Assembly (NCBI GenBank): GCA_043820985.1
Contig: JBDRDH010000117.1
Coordinates: 1 to 64,000 of the forward strand
DNA length: 64,000 nt
From: JAAYXS01 sp043820985
Lineage (GTDB): Bacteria > Planctomycetota > Phycisphaerae > UBA1845 > Fen-1342
Direction of reading: 5' to 3'
This document shows, in pieces, positions 25,477-34,655 of the stretch. Both the position numbers and the translations under genes were made by a program. Below the pieces are notes generated by a model. The model made no database searches. It saw nothing but the letters and a program-made list of their open reading frames with translations, and was not told the DNA's origin. Positions within the stretch are counted from its first letter, which is position 1, and every line of letters begins with the position of its first letter.

Positions 25477-27174
25477 TTACCCGCCGCCGACTAATTCAAT
25501 AAACGGATCGATATCGTAGGAGTTCGCCTCGCTATCACCATTACAGTCGGCCAGCATGCGGTCACAATCCGGATAGAGCCCTTCGTAATCGCACTGTGCG
25601 CTGAGCGCGCAGACGAACCCGTCGATGTCGTACGCGTTCACACTGCCGTCGCAGTTCAGGTCACCAGGGTTGTACACCGGCATCGCCGCCAGGACAGCCT
25701 GGTAGGCGTTCACGCGTCCCATCCCGGACTCGTTGTCAAAGCCGGGATCGCCGAGGTCCAGCGCCGTGTTCATCAGAATGTTTTTGACCGCGAAGTGATC
25801 GAGGCCCGGGTTGGCTTCGAGCATGAGGGCGGCCGTACCAGACACGTGGGGCGTGGCCATCGAGGTCCCGCTGAGGGTCGCATATTCCGTGCAGTAGTTG
25901 TTGGTGGAGGTTGAGAGCGTGTCCACGCCCGGCGCGCAAATGCTGGGCTTGATCTTCCCCGGAGGATAGGGCCAGTCGTTGTACGGCGGGACGGTTTGCC
26001 ATGTCACCGGGCCCCGGCTGCTTTCTGACCACACGTTGTCGAAGCAGTCGGTCGCTCCCACCGTAATGACGTCCGGGACGTCGCCGGGTGTACGGACGTT
26101 GCTATACGGCGGGAAGCTGATGCCCTCGTTGCCGGCCGCGTAGACCACGACCACGCCCATGGCGATGGTGTTTTCACAGGTGGCCCGCCAGGTCGCGCGA
26201 TCGGGATTGACGCTCGCGATCCAGCCCAGGCTCGCCGAGATAACGTGAGCGCCGTTATCCGCGGCGTACTGCATCGACTGCCACACCGTACTCTCGCCGG
26301 ACCAGTTGTTCCAAAACTTGCAGGCCATCACGGCGCAATCGGGGGCCATGCCGGTCGTTTGGCCGTTGGTGCCGTCACCCGCGACGGTACCGCTGACGTG
26401 TGTCCCGTGCCCCCAGTAGTGGACGTCGTTCACATCATTGTTGTTGTTTTCGAAGTTCCAGCCGTGGATGTCGTCCACGAATCCATTGCCCTCGTCGTCG
26501 ATGCCGTTTCCGGGGGTCTCGCCGGGGTTGGTCCAGATCTGGTACGCGAGGTCCGGGTGCGTGATGCAGCAGCCGGTGTCGATCACGGCCACTACCACGT
26601 CGCGACCGGTGATTCCCAGCTCGCTCCAGACCCGCGGCGCTTCCATCAGATCGACGCCACACTCGATCGCGCGCGGCGAGTCGGTGGGCCTGTTTCCCGG
26701 CTCGGCGGGGAATACGTCGGCGATTCGCCTGTCGTGGCTCAAATAGGCGATGTCGGCCCGGCCGGCGATGCGAATCGCCATGTCGGCCGTCACGTCCGCC
26801 ACCACCACGTTGTGGATCCACAGCGTCCTGATGTCGGGGCCCACGGCGCCGGTCTCCTGGCTGGCGCGGAGCAACTCGAGTAGCCCCTTCTGCGACTCGT
26901 CGGCGACGGATTTCAGGATGCGCTTCACCGCCGCCCGCCGGGCAGCGCGATCGCGCAGGCGAGCAGCCTGTTGGATCTCGTTCGGCGCGGCCTGGTCGCG
27001 TAGGACGATCGTGACCGGGATCAACTGGCCTTCGGCCGCGTTCGCCACCACGTGGGCCAACTCGCCGCGCAGATTCTTGACGTTCTGTGCCAGTGCGGTT
27101 TCCGGTGTCACATCAGCGGAAACGGGGGCTGCAAGCAGCGTGATTCCGAGTGAAACAACTATCAGGATGTGCAT
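25477..27174 (-). CDS. exported subtilisin-like serine peptidase (S8) with dockerin-like tail
   Basis: 565 residues. The signal peptide is about 1-20 and an inhibitor-like propeptide about 40-150. The S8 domain has catalytic D199 (VAVIDTG), H256 (HGTHVSGT), N349 (AAGNE) and S438 (GTSMATPH). The tail from about 505 holds two dockerin-like loops (GDLNCDGSVNAYDIDGF; ADCNGDSEANSYDIDPF). All four key residues are present, so an active extracellular protease is expected. It is followed by a hairpin terminator and preceded on the same strand by the PEP-CTERM gene. Confidence 0.95.
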   Translation of the reverse strand: MHILIVVSLGITLLAAPVSADVTPETALAQNVKNLRGELAHVVANAAEGQLIPVTIVLRDQAAPNEIQQAARLRDRAARRAAVKRILKSVADESQKGLLELLRASQETGAVGPDIRTLWIHNVVVADVTADMAIRIAGRADIAYLSHDRRIADVFPAEPGNRPTDSPRAIECGVDLMEAPRVWSELGITGRDVVVAVIDTGCCITHPDLAYQIWTNPGETPGNGIDDEGNGFVDDIHGWNFENNNNDVNDVHYWGHGTHVSGTVAGDGTNGQTTGMAPDCAVMACKFWNNWSGESTVWQSMQYAADNGAHVISASLGWIASVNPDRATWRATCENTIAMGVVVVYAAGNEGISFPPYSNVRTPGDVPDVITVGATDCFDNVWSESSRGPVTWQTVPPYNDWPYPPGKIKPSICAPGVDTLSTSTNNYCTEYATLSGTSMATPHVSGTAALMLEANPGLDHFAVKNILMNTALDLGDPGFDNESGMGRVNAYQAVLAAMPVYNPGDLNCDGSVNAYDIDGFVCALSAQCDYEGLYPDCDRMLADCNGDSEANSYDIDPFIELVGGG

Positions 27175-27363
27175 GTTCTCTCCTAAGAAGCTAACCGGGC
27201 TTCACCATCAGCGCATGGTTCGCGCGGTCTATGCATGAACGAACGCCCAACAGCGATCCGGGTCAGACCGCTGAGAGATCATCAGAGTCAGTTAACCGAG
27301 CCGTACACCTCTAACATTGCCGCTCGAACACCGGGCAGGTGCCGACCCAGCGGCCTTTGGGCA

Positions 27364-28230
27364 CTACCGCCGCCGGCGTGCCGCTGCCAAGCCGGCCAGC
27401 ACCAGCAACGCGAGGGAACCGGGCTCGGGCAGCGCTAGACCGCCTATGCCTATACCTGTCACCCAAGGATCGAAGCTCCCGACGAGCTCGTGCGCGCCTG
27501 TATAGAGATCAATGGTGAAAAGCGCGTTCGCCCCTGGGATGGTGGAGTAGTCATTGCCGCAGGCGAAATAACCCGTGTCGCCGATTGCCGCCATCCCGCC
27601 GGAAGCACCGACCGCCGGCTCCAGAGTCGCAATCACCGTCATGACCGCAGTGCTCGGGTCAATCTGAACCAAGGAGTTGGTCGGGCGCTCTATACCGACG
27701 AGCATGCCGTCGCTCCGCCAGGCCAACCCATTGACGTCCACACCGGGGCCCATATTACCGACGCTGGTTGCAGCCCCGGTGCCGAGGTTGATTGTGAACA
27801 GTTCGGCTCCTCCCGCCCAACTGCCGGTGTTGACGCCGTACGCGACGCCCGCTGGCGAGAATGCGAGGCCGCCCTCGGAGACGAAGGTCGGGAGCCCGAG
27901 CGGGCCAATCTCCGTGGTCGCCGCCGTACTCGGATCAATCGAGTACAACTTGGCGTCGGGCACCCCGTACGGGTCGTTGTAGCTGCCGGTGGTGAAGGCA
28001 TAGAGCTGTCCACTATCGAAGACATTGTACTCCAAGCTTGCCGGTCCGTAATTCCCGCCCAGCCCCGTGTCGCCAATGTACGTCATTGATCCATCGGTCA
28101 CCGAAATGCGGTGCAGGTGTCCAGTATCGTACTCGATTCCAAACAGGTCTCCAAAAGCTGTTGGTGATAGCATGACAAACAGCCCGGCGATGGCTGTCGC
28201 CAAACAGAGGCGTTTATTGGTGGTCACCAC
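27364..28230 (-). CDS. PEP-CTERM sorting-domain protein with propeller-like repeats
   Basis: 288 residues. An N-terminal signal peptide (LATAIAGLFVMLSPTAFG) comes first. The body has repeats with LYSIDPSTAATTEIG and LFTIDLYTGAHELVG, as in DUF4394-like propellers. A C-terminal PEP-CTERM signal (LPEPGSLALLVLAGLAAARRRR is the motif, helix and basic end) would be processed by exosortase in organisms that make exopolysaccharide. Translation starts at one of two adjacent GTG codons behind AGGAGG. No exosortase gene lies in this window. Confidence 0.88.
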   Translation of the reverse strand: MVTTNKRLCLATAIAGLFVMLSPTAFGDLFGIEYDTGHLHRISVTDGSMTYIGDTGLGGNYGPASLEYNVFDSGQLYAFTTGSYNDPYGVPDAKLYSIDPSTAATTEIGPLGLPTFVSEGGLAFSPAGVAYGVNTGSWAGGAELFTINLGTGAATSVGNMGPGVDVNGLAWRSDGMLVGIERPTNSLVQIDPSTAVMTVIATLEPAVGASGGMAAIGDTGYFACGNDYSTIPGANALFTIDLYTGAHELVGSFDPWVTGIGIGGLALPEPGSLALLVLAGLAAARRRR

Positions 28231-28679
28231 TTCTCCTCCTGGCGCTTCTCAGAATCCTCCATTCGATCAGGCGGAACCACTCCACCGATCGTTTATGCAC
28301 GATGTGTTGCAAACCGCTAGGCGTACTGAGCCCGGCGTTGGTCATAAAAGACCGTGAATTCATGCTACTCGTCCGTGGGTTTGGTTGTCAAGAAATTTTA
28401 GCAAGAATTTCTGGTAAATTTTTCAAGAACTTCTTACATCTAACCCTGGCCCAATCGCTCCTAATCCGTTAAGGTTTGCTTTGTGCTATGACGCCGAGGA
28501 CTCCTCACGCTCGCGGAGCACCGCTTGCGCGTATCGTGGTCCCGCAAGTTTGTGAGATGGGCCCGTCGGGTGCGTCGCCGGTCCCGGAATGCTCACGCGT
28601 AGTAACTATCGCGTTCACAAGGAGTTGCCAGATATTGCGCGTGTCTGGGCTACGCGCTGGTAGCTGAGCGAGGCTTGAT
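28231..28679. other. 449-base spacer with AT-rich CAAGAA repeats
   Basis: No gene found. At 28388-28436 an AT-rich patch contains repeated CAAGAA units and AGAAATT/AATTTCT in inverted orientation, unlike the GC-rich surroundings. It may hold divergent promoters for the PEP-CTERM gene and the gene at 28680, but no clear -35/-10 pair could be fixed. Confidence 0.35.
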
Positions 28680-30002
28680 ATGGCAGGCACCAAACCAGCG
28701 AATTCGGTCTCCTTGGCAGAGGAGATTCCCTCCGTCACGCAGCGTGTGAGGGCGGCACTCGCAAGAGTCGTCGAGGCGCTCCCGACACCCGTCCGCCGTG
28801 CCAAGGACCTCGAAGAGGCGTTGATTTTGCAGACAACGCTGGCGTGGAAGGTTTTCAATCTGATTTACGGCCAAGGCCCGATTCCGGATGCCAAACACAT
28901 CCCCGGCACTAGCGCGTTTGAATCCTTCCTACGCTCGGCCAACGCCGCGGGCGTCTCGCCTGATCTCGTCGACGCCGCGCGGCGTGCCCGGAATGACTTT
29001 GAGCAGCTCGTACGTATCCACGCCGGCGACCGCAGCTCATTCGACATGATGCTGGCGGGATGCACGACGGAGGGACAGCAACGGATTGCCATTAAGCACC
29101 GCAAGGAGGCCTTCCGCGGAAACAGCTACATCCTCGGGCGGCAGGCCAAAGCCCAATTCAAAGCCTTCTTCGTCGTCCCGTCGGCCGACGGCCGGCGGCT
29201 GGACGGTGCCATCCTGCGCGGCTTTGTCGGTCTGCGACGCTTGCGTCCGGACATTCCGATCAGCATTTCATATAGTATGGTGTTCAAGCCGGCGGAGCAG
29301 ACTGATGGAGTCGCCAGCCGCACACCAGCCGCACCCGCGACGGATCCGGGCAGCCAGCGACGCGAGGTCGATCCAACGCGCAAACGCGAACCGCTCGCGC
29401 CGGTCAGCGTAAATACCGACGGCTCGTACTCAGCACCGCTGCTTGAGAGTTTTTGTTCCCAACCGATGCCGGACATTCGCCGTGTCGAACACCCGGTGGG
29501 GTTCTTCGAAGACATCCTGGTTGACGACACGATCGGCGAGACTGGCAGAGTGACTTGCGCCCTCGCGGAAGTGGTGCGGGCCGCGGAGCCGCGCTACGCT
29601 ACGCCAGGCGACCGCACCGCCAGGTATGTAGACACGTTCGCGATACCCAGTGAGGTAGCCGTCATCGATCTGTATCTCGGCGATGAAGTTGCCGTGATTG
29701 GGGAACCCACCTTCACGCTGTTTGCCACGTCGCCGCTGCGCGCATGGCCCAATGCCCAGGCCGAGCATGATCGCCTGCACTTGCTCGAGCAGCCAACTCT
29801 CATCGGCCAGGGGATACACCTCGCGTCGGACCCCGACGTCCCGCGCTACGGCGAGATGGTGCAGCATGTCCTCGACCGACTTGGCTGGGACGCGGCGCGG
29901 TTCAGGCATTACCGCATGCGCCTGAGATATCCACCGACTTCATCGGTCGGCAGGTTTGATGTCCCGCTGCCTGAGGCGGCTGAGCTCGATTGCAATACGT
30001 AA
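28680..30002 (+). CDS. conserved-looking protein of unknown function (440 residues)
   Basis: I do not recognise a family. There is no signal peptide and no membrane segment. The N-terminal third is helical (RVRAALARVVEALPTPVRRAKDLEEALILQTTLAWKVF). The central part has RKEAFRGNSYILGRQAKAQFKAFF and LRRLRPDIPISISYSMVF. A Pro/Thr-rich linker at about 210-245 leads to a C-terminal beta-rich domain. GAGG lies six bases before the ATG. Codon use fits the genome and the frame is free of stops for 1.3 kb, so it is a real gene. It stands alone between two spacers of more than 440 bases. One helical segment could be DNA-binding, but this is guesswork. Confidence 0.75.
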   Translation: MAGTKPANSVSLAEEIPSVTQRVRAALARVVEALPTPVRRAKDLEEALILQTTLAWKVFNLIYGQGPIPDAKHIPGTSAFESFLRSANAAGVSPDLVDAARRARNDFEQLVRIHAGDRSSFDMMLAGCTTEGQQRIAIKHRKEAFRGNSYILGRQAKAQFKAFFVVPSADGRRLDGAILRGFVGLRRLRPDIPISISYSMVFKPAEQTDGVASRTPAAPATDPGSQRREVDPTRKREPLAPVSVNTDGSYSAPLLESFCSQPMPDIRRVEHPVGFFEDILVDDTIGETGRVTCALAEVVRAAEPRYATPGDRTARYVDTFAIPSEVAVIDLYLGDEVAVIGEPTFTLFATSPLRAWPNAQAEHDRLHLLEQPTLIGQGIHLASDPDVPRYGEMVQHVLDRLGWDAARFRHYRMRLRYPPTSSVGRFDVPLPEAAELDCNT

Positions 30003-30471
30003 TGACAACCCGAACAGACGAGCCGGATGCGTGCCGTCATCTCGCCGCCGCCGTCCACCCCACGCGAAAGAAAGCACCGGTACGGCGACCGGCCGCTCCA
30101 AATCTCGACGGTCGGTGCGAGAATCCTCTCGCGTACTAACACGTGTGGGAGTCCCTTCCCGTATCAGGGCCCCGCACGATAGAAATCTGGCAACAGGGGT
30201 GGAGGCGCGTGTGATCAGTTTCGTGGATGCCGACCGCGGTGGTCGATCCCGGACGAGCAAAGCGTGCTGGAGAAGATCTGATAAGGCAATCGCGCGAAAG
30301 TCCCCGGCCTGCATGCTTCCCTCGCTCCTTACGGGGCGCAATGATGAGGCAACGTGCATCCCATGCACGGGTTCCGTTGCGCTCCACCCGTGGCCCTGCG
30401 CGTGCGCCCCTCCTGGGCGGCATGGCCCTGGCCCACGGAATCTGTCACGCGCCTCCCGGGACACCCGTGTG
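30003..30471. other. 469-base spacer, nothing recognised
   Basis: No plausible coding frame, tRNA or clear terminator could be supported. Short G/C-rich inverted pieces (for example around 30410-30440) are present but not diagnostic. Confidence 0.35.
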
Positions 30472-32202
30472 CTACGGGCGCGAGTCGCGGCGCGGTTTGG
30501 GCGCCTCGAATTGCAGGACGTAGCTGCGCTGGCCGCGGGGGTAGTAGCGGATGGTTTGGCGGCGGTTGTCGCGCTGGATCTGTAGCTCGACTTTTTGGCT
30601 GGCGTCGGAGGGGATGATCCAGCCGAGGAGTTCATCGCCTTGGTGCACGCCGGCCTTGGCCGCCGACGAGTCGGGGATCAGACCCATTATGCGGCGATTT
30701 GACAGTGAGCGTTTGCGGTCAAAGCCCAACTCGAATTCGTAGATCGGGCCGACCGTGCCGCTCAAGTCAGGGGCGAGCGCATCCAGCGGCACGTCAACCG
30801 TCTCGGCGTCGGTCACGAACTGGTCGAACTCCGGGCCGAACCAGTCGCCGAGCAGCTCAATGCCGGCACGGCGGATCTTCTCGTTGGATATTTCATAGCC
30901 GGACGCACGGCCGCGCTCCACCAGCGTTTTGAACAACCGGTCGATACCGTCGGGTACGCCGTGGTCGCGGGCCAGGCGGTGCCAGCGCAAGCCGAGCAGC
31001 AAGCCGCGCTGGTACGGCACTTCGCCGACGGTATCCCGTTCTTTCCAATAGAGGGCGGCGATATCCTGGTTGCTGGCGTGGATGGCGGGATTGGCGTGAT
31101 ACTCGCGCAAGTGGCGATTGATCCACTTGGCGTAAGTGTCGTGCGACCAGAAGCCACGCTCGTGGAGAATCCGCAGCGCGTAATAGTCCGTGAAACCCTC
31201 CACGAACCAGTACGCCAGCTTGTCAGGCTTCTCGGCCTTGAGCACGCGGCCGTTCCAGTAATGGAAGAGTTCGTGTGCGAAGAGATGCTCGAAGGCGTCG
31301 GTCAGCTTCGAGTTCGGCGCCGAGAACAATGCGAAGCTCTGGTACAGCCCCATGCCCGAAAGATGCGCGTCGCCGGTCTTGACCGGCTCACCTACCGGCA
31401 CGGCGGTCACCAGGTAAGGGGGAAAGTCGATCTCCTCCATGAAGGCACATTCGTGCGCGACAATCGTCGCCGCCATCTGGGCGAATTCATCGGCGTCAAA
31501 AGCGAAGCGTTCGCGTACGGCGACTGTCACTGTTAATCCGGCGATCGTCTTCGTCCGGGTAGTGATACGTCCGGCCAGGTAGACGGAATGGCGCATATCC
31601 GCCGGGCTGAGTAATGCTCCGATATGAGAACCTTGCCCCCATGAGCAGACCGCTTTCCAGCCTTCAGGCAGGCGCCAGCGCAGTGTCGTTTCATATTCCT
31701 CTGGCAATCCGCCGCCGGCTTGGGGTACCAGCAGGAACGCGGCTCCCATCCCGTGAAAAAAGTTCCGGGTGGTGACCGGGTGCTGCGTAGTAGTCCAGCT
31801 CAACTGCCGGCGTCCGGGATCGACTTTGTAGGTACACTTGATCGTCGCACCGGGCGGGTGATCGAGGAGCCAGCGGGTACCCTGTGCTTTGACGTTCGTC
31901 ACACCCTCGATGCGTAGTTCCTTAATCAGGGCTGGCACATCGTCAACGGTCCCCCAGCGTGGCGACACGATCAGGGCTGATTGGCGACGGGTGTGTGTGT
32001 CCCAGGACACCTCGACGTGCAAACAACCCGTGTCGATCAGTGGCGTGAGGGTGTAATGCACTGACTCGGCGCGGGCGGTGGCCGCGCCAATGGTCAGCAA
32101 CAGGCTCATACATCCGATAAACAGCGTGTGTGGCGCGCGGGCTGAAGCCCGCGGCTCCGGAGTCGTGATATTCGATAGACGCTTCACCGGATTCATCGTC
32201 AT
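30472..32202 (-). CDS. exported M61-family metallopeptidase with C-terminal PDZ domain
   Basis: 576 residues from the ATG at 32202; the frame is open to 32409 without conserved sequence, and 32196 is also possible. A signal peptide ends near ATARA at about 46. The zinc site HELFHYWNG is at about 309-317 with the third ligand in EGFTDYYA at about 333. A PDZ domain lies at about 490-560 (SNRRIMGLIPDSSAAKAGVHQGDELLGW). M61 enzymes are glycyl/alanyl aminopeptidases of the periplasm or outer surface. It is divergent from the TPR gene at 32321. Confidence 0.9.
   Translation of the reverse strand: MTMNPVKRLSNITTPEPRASARAPHTLFIGCMSLLLTIGAATARAESVHYTLTPLIDTGCLHVEVSWDTHTRRQSALIVSPRWGTVDDVPALIKELRIEGVTNVKAQGTRWLLDHPPGATIKCTYKVDPGRRQLSWTTTQHPVTTRNFFHGMGAAFLLVPQAGGGLPEEYETTLRWRLPEGWKAVCSWGQGSHIGALLSPADMRHSVYLAGRITTRTKTIAGLTVTVAVRERFAFDADEFAQMAATIVAHECAFMEEIDFPPYLVTAVPVGEPVKTGDAHLSGMGLYQSFALFSAPNSKLTDAFEHLFAHELFHYWNGRVLKAEKPDKLAYWFVEGFTDYYALRILHERGFWSHDTYAKWINRHLREYHANPAIHASNQDIAALYWKERDTVGEVPYQRGLLLGLRWHRLARDHGVPDGIDRLFKTLVERGRASGYEISNEKIRRAGIELLGDWFGPEFDQFVTDAETVDVPLDALAPDLSGTVGPIYEFELGFDRKRSLSNRRIMGLIPDSSAAKAGVHQGDELLGWIIPSDASQKVELQIQRDNRRQTIRYYPRGQRSYVLQFEAPKPRRDSRP
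32136..32153. repeat. perfect short hairpin GCGGGCT/AGCCCGC
   Basis: CGCGGGCT and AGCCCGCG face each other across two bases inside the signal-peptide coding part of the M61 gene. Such GGGCTGAAGCCC palindromes are frequent REP-like units in GC-rich genomes; a degenerate relative lies near 4225. Confidence 0.5.
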
Positions 32203-32320
32203 ACCGGATTCTACCACGCTATACGCCGCGCAGGCACGGCGCATCTGTCGTGGGTGCTTGAGATCTGGTGCCCGGCTCCGCCGATAGTCGTAGGGTGCTT
32301 GGATAAGAAGTGGGTCTGTA

Positions 32321-33619
32321 ATGAGAAGTTGGCCGCATATCCTGGTCGCTGGCCTGATCCTGACTTCGGCGGCGGAAGCGCTGGCCGACAAACCGTTGTA
32401 TGTGCCCACACGCCAGGTACTTCTGTCCTATACGGTAACGAATTCCACGACTGTCACTGCCGTGGATCTATGGGTAACTTGCAACGGGGGCCAGACCTGG
32501 GAATCCACGAAAAACACGTCTCTGGATCATGGCACGCTCAAGCACGAAGTAGATCGTGACGGTACCTGGGGGTTTTACCTGGTGCTGAAGAATGATAATG
32601 GGTCCTCTTGCCCGCCGCCTGAACCTGGAACCCCGCCACACATCCGAGTAGTTGTGGACACCCTGGCTCCGACTCTCCAGGTGCATCCGACCGAGTCGCC
32701 GCACAGCCCGACGGGGGGTGAGATGCTTTCATTGCGTGCCTCTCTGATCGATGAAAACCTCGGTACGGCAGGCACGCGGCTGTTTTATAGGACCACGGAT
32801 GCCACTGAGTGGCGTGATGGGGGCATAATCGAAATTCAGGATTCACACCTCCGATGGCAGATTCCCACCAGTTTGCACGGAAAGGTGGGACTTCGTGTCG
32901 TGGCCACGGATTTGGCTGGGAACCGCTCAATCGAGGAACTGCCGGCGGCGACAATCGCTCCCGCGGCCAGGGCTGCTTCTGAAAACACCGATCGCCCGGC
33001 GGCAATATCCAGTGTCCCGGCGCCCATCTGGCCGCTGGATGGTCTGGTCAAGCCCGTCGAGGAGGCGTCTGTAAAGCCGGTTTTACCGGTTGAGCTGGCT
33101 TCCGACAGTACTCAACCTTCTCTTGCCGAATCACGCCAACAGGACCATTTGCGCGAGCTGGCAAAGCGGTTTATGGAGCAGCAGCGTTACGATCTGGCCG
33201 CGGCGCGCTTTGAGGAAGCCGTGGCACTGGCACCGCTGGATGCCAATCTGCAAGTTGATCTGGGCAGCGCGCTCTACTGGTCGAATCGCTACGATGACTC
33301 CGCGAAACGCTTCCAGGCGGCATTGGAGCTTTCCCCCGATCACACCCCTGCTCTGGAGGGTCTGGCTCTGGTCGCCGCCACACAAAAACGGTACCCTGAC
33401 GCACGCACCCATTTGCAGCGTCTGCTGGAGCTCATGCCTAAATCGCATAAGACCTGGCTGCGCTATGGCGACATCGAGCACAAGCTCGGAAATGCCGCCC
33501 AGGCATGTGCGGCCTGGGAGCAGGTGCTGGAGCTGGACGGCGCGGAGGATACACTGCGTCAAAAGGCTGAAGAGCGTCTGAGGTACTTCGGGCCGGCCCG
33601 ACGCCGGTCACAACCCTGA
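32321..33619 (+). CDS. exported protein with C-terminal TPR repeats
   Basis: 432 residues. The signal peptide is about 1-22 (VAGLILTSAAEALA). The first half has two Ig-like segments (YVPTRQVLLSYTVTN, LWVTCNGGQTW; LRVVATDLAGN). The second half, from about 265, has three to four TPR units (RYDLAAARFEEAVALAPLD, RYDDSAKRFQAALELSPDH, RYPDARTHLQRLLELMPKS). TPRs scaffold protein interactions. holA follows 13 bases later on the same strand, so they may be co-transcribed although their functions differ. Confidence 0.82.
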   Translation: MRSWPHILVAGLILTSAAEALADKPLYVPTRQVLLSYTVTNSTTVTAVDLWVTCNGGQTWESTKNTSLDHGTLKHEVDRDGTWGFYLVLKNDNGSSCPPPEPGTPPHIRVVVDTLAPTLQVHPTESPHSPTGGEMLSLRASLIDENLGTAGTRLFYRTTDATEWRDGGIIEIQDSHLRWQIPTSLHGKVGLRVVATDLAGNRSIEELPAATIAPAARAASENTDRPAAISSVPAPIWPLDGLVKPVEEASVKPVLPVELASDSTQPSLAESRQQDHLRELAKRFMEQQRYDLAAARFEEAVALAPLDANLQVDLGSALYWSNRYDDSAKRFQAALELSPDHTPALEGLALVAATQKRYPDARTHLQRLLELMPKSHKTWLRYGDIEHKLGNAAQACAAWEQVLELDGAEDTLRQKAEERLRYFGPARRRSQP

Positions 33620-33632
33620 ATAACGAATAAAC

Positions 33633-34631
33633 ATGTCCAAGCCCGACACACCGCCGCCCGTCGTGGTGGTCTTCGGAGATGAAGAGTACCAGAAGACCAT
33701 GACCATCGAGCGGACACTGAACGCGTTATTACCGCCCGAAGTGGACCGGGCACTGGCACTGTGCATTTACGACGGAGCGCAAAACGAGGAGCAGGGGGGA
33801 CCAAGCTACGCGGCGGTACACGATGATCTGGCCACCATGCCGTTCCTGGCACCGCGCCGCGTGGTATTGATCCGCGAGGCCGATAGCTTCATTACCAGGG
33901 CACGTGACAAGCTGGAAAAATATCTGGCGGCTCCCGCGCCTACCAGCACGCTGGTGCTTGAATGTCGCAGCTTTCCCAGGAACACGCGGTTATACAAGCT
34001 GGTAACGGCCTGTGGCGGCGAGGCTCACGAATGCCGCAAGCTGGCTGGCCCGGCCCTGGCCGGCTTTGTGCTATCCGAAGCACAAGCCCGGCGCAAACGG
34101 ATTGAACCGGCGGCGGCGGCCAGATTGTGTGATCTGATCGGTCAGGATCAGGGTTGGCTGGCCTCCGAGGTTGAAAAACTGTCTCTCTATATTGGCCAGC
34201 GCGCCACGATCACCCTCGAGGATGTTGATGCTCTCGTCGGACTGAGCCGGGAGGAGAAGATCTTCGCGGCGGTGGATGCCGCGGGGGCTGGCGACGCCCG
34301 CCGAGCGCTGTCTTTGTGGCATCAGGTACTGGCCACGGATACCGCCGCTGTTTACAAGGTTATCGGTGGGGTGGCGTATGTTTTGCGCCGTTGGCTAAAA
34401 GCACACCAGATGTCAGCGGAGGGTCTGTCGGTCCATCAGATTGCCCCAAAAGTCATGATGTGGAAACGCGAGCGGCAATTGGAGACCATTCTCAGACGGG
34501 TACCCGCGCGCCGGGTGGGACAGCTACTGGCGGCGGCGGCGGAACTCGACTCACAAGCCAAGTCAGGTATCCGGTCGATAGATATAGGCGTGGATGCATT
34601 GTTACTGAAGGTGGCTGCTCCGGCCACTTAA
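33633..34631 (+). CDS. holA: DNA polymerase III delta subunit
   Basis: 332 residues with the HolA layout. The N-terminal strand VVVVFGDEEYQKT replaces the usual GxE start, followed by FLAPRRVVLIREADSF and LVLECRSFP. The clamp-loader lid region has LCDLIGQDQGWLASEVEKLSLY at about 165-187 and ALVGLSREEKIFAAVDA. A C-terminal collar domain has KVIGGVAYVLRRWLKA and LLAAAAELDSQAKSG. It opens the beta clamp as part of the clamp loader. The ribosome-binding site is weak, consistent with read-through from the TPR gene. Confidence 0.9.
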   Translation: MSKPDTPPPVVVVFGDEEYQKTMTIERTLNALLPPEVDRALALCIYDGAQNEEQGGPSYAAVHDDLATMPFLAPRRVVLIREADSFITRARDKLEKYLAAPAPTSTLVLECRSFPRNTRLYKLVTACGGEAHECRKLAGPALAGFVLSEAQARRKRIEPAAAARLCDLIGQDQGWLASEVEKLSLYIGQRATITLEDVDALVGLSREEKIFAAVDAAGAGDARRALSLWHQVLATDTAAVYKVIGGVAYVLRRWLKAHQMSAEGLSVHQIAPKVMMWKRERQLETILRRVPARRVGQLLAAAAELDSQAKSGIRSIDIGVDALLLKVAAPAT

Positions 34632-34655
34632 GCATGGATGCCGACGGAGCCACGC

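Noticed and set aside
29940..30635. 231-codon minus-strand frame across the spacer after the unknown gene
   Set aside because: It is low-complexity Arg/Ser/Pro translation typical of GC-rich noncoding DNA and overlaps two real genes at its ends.
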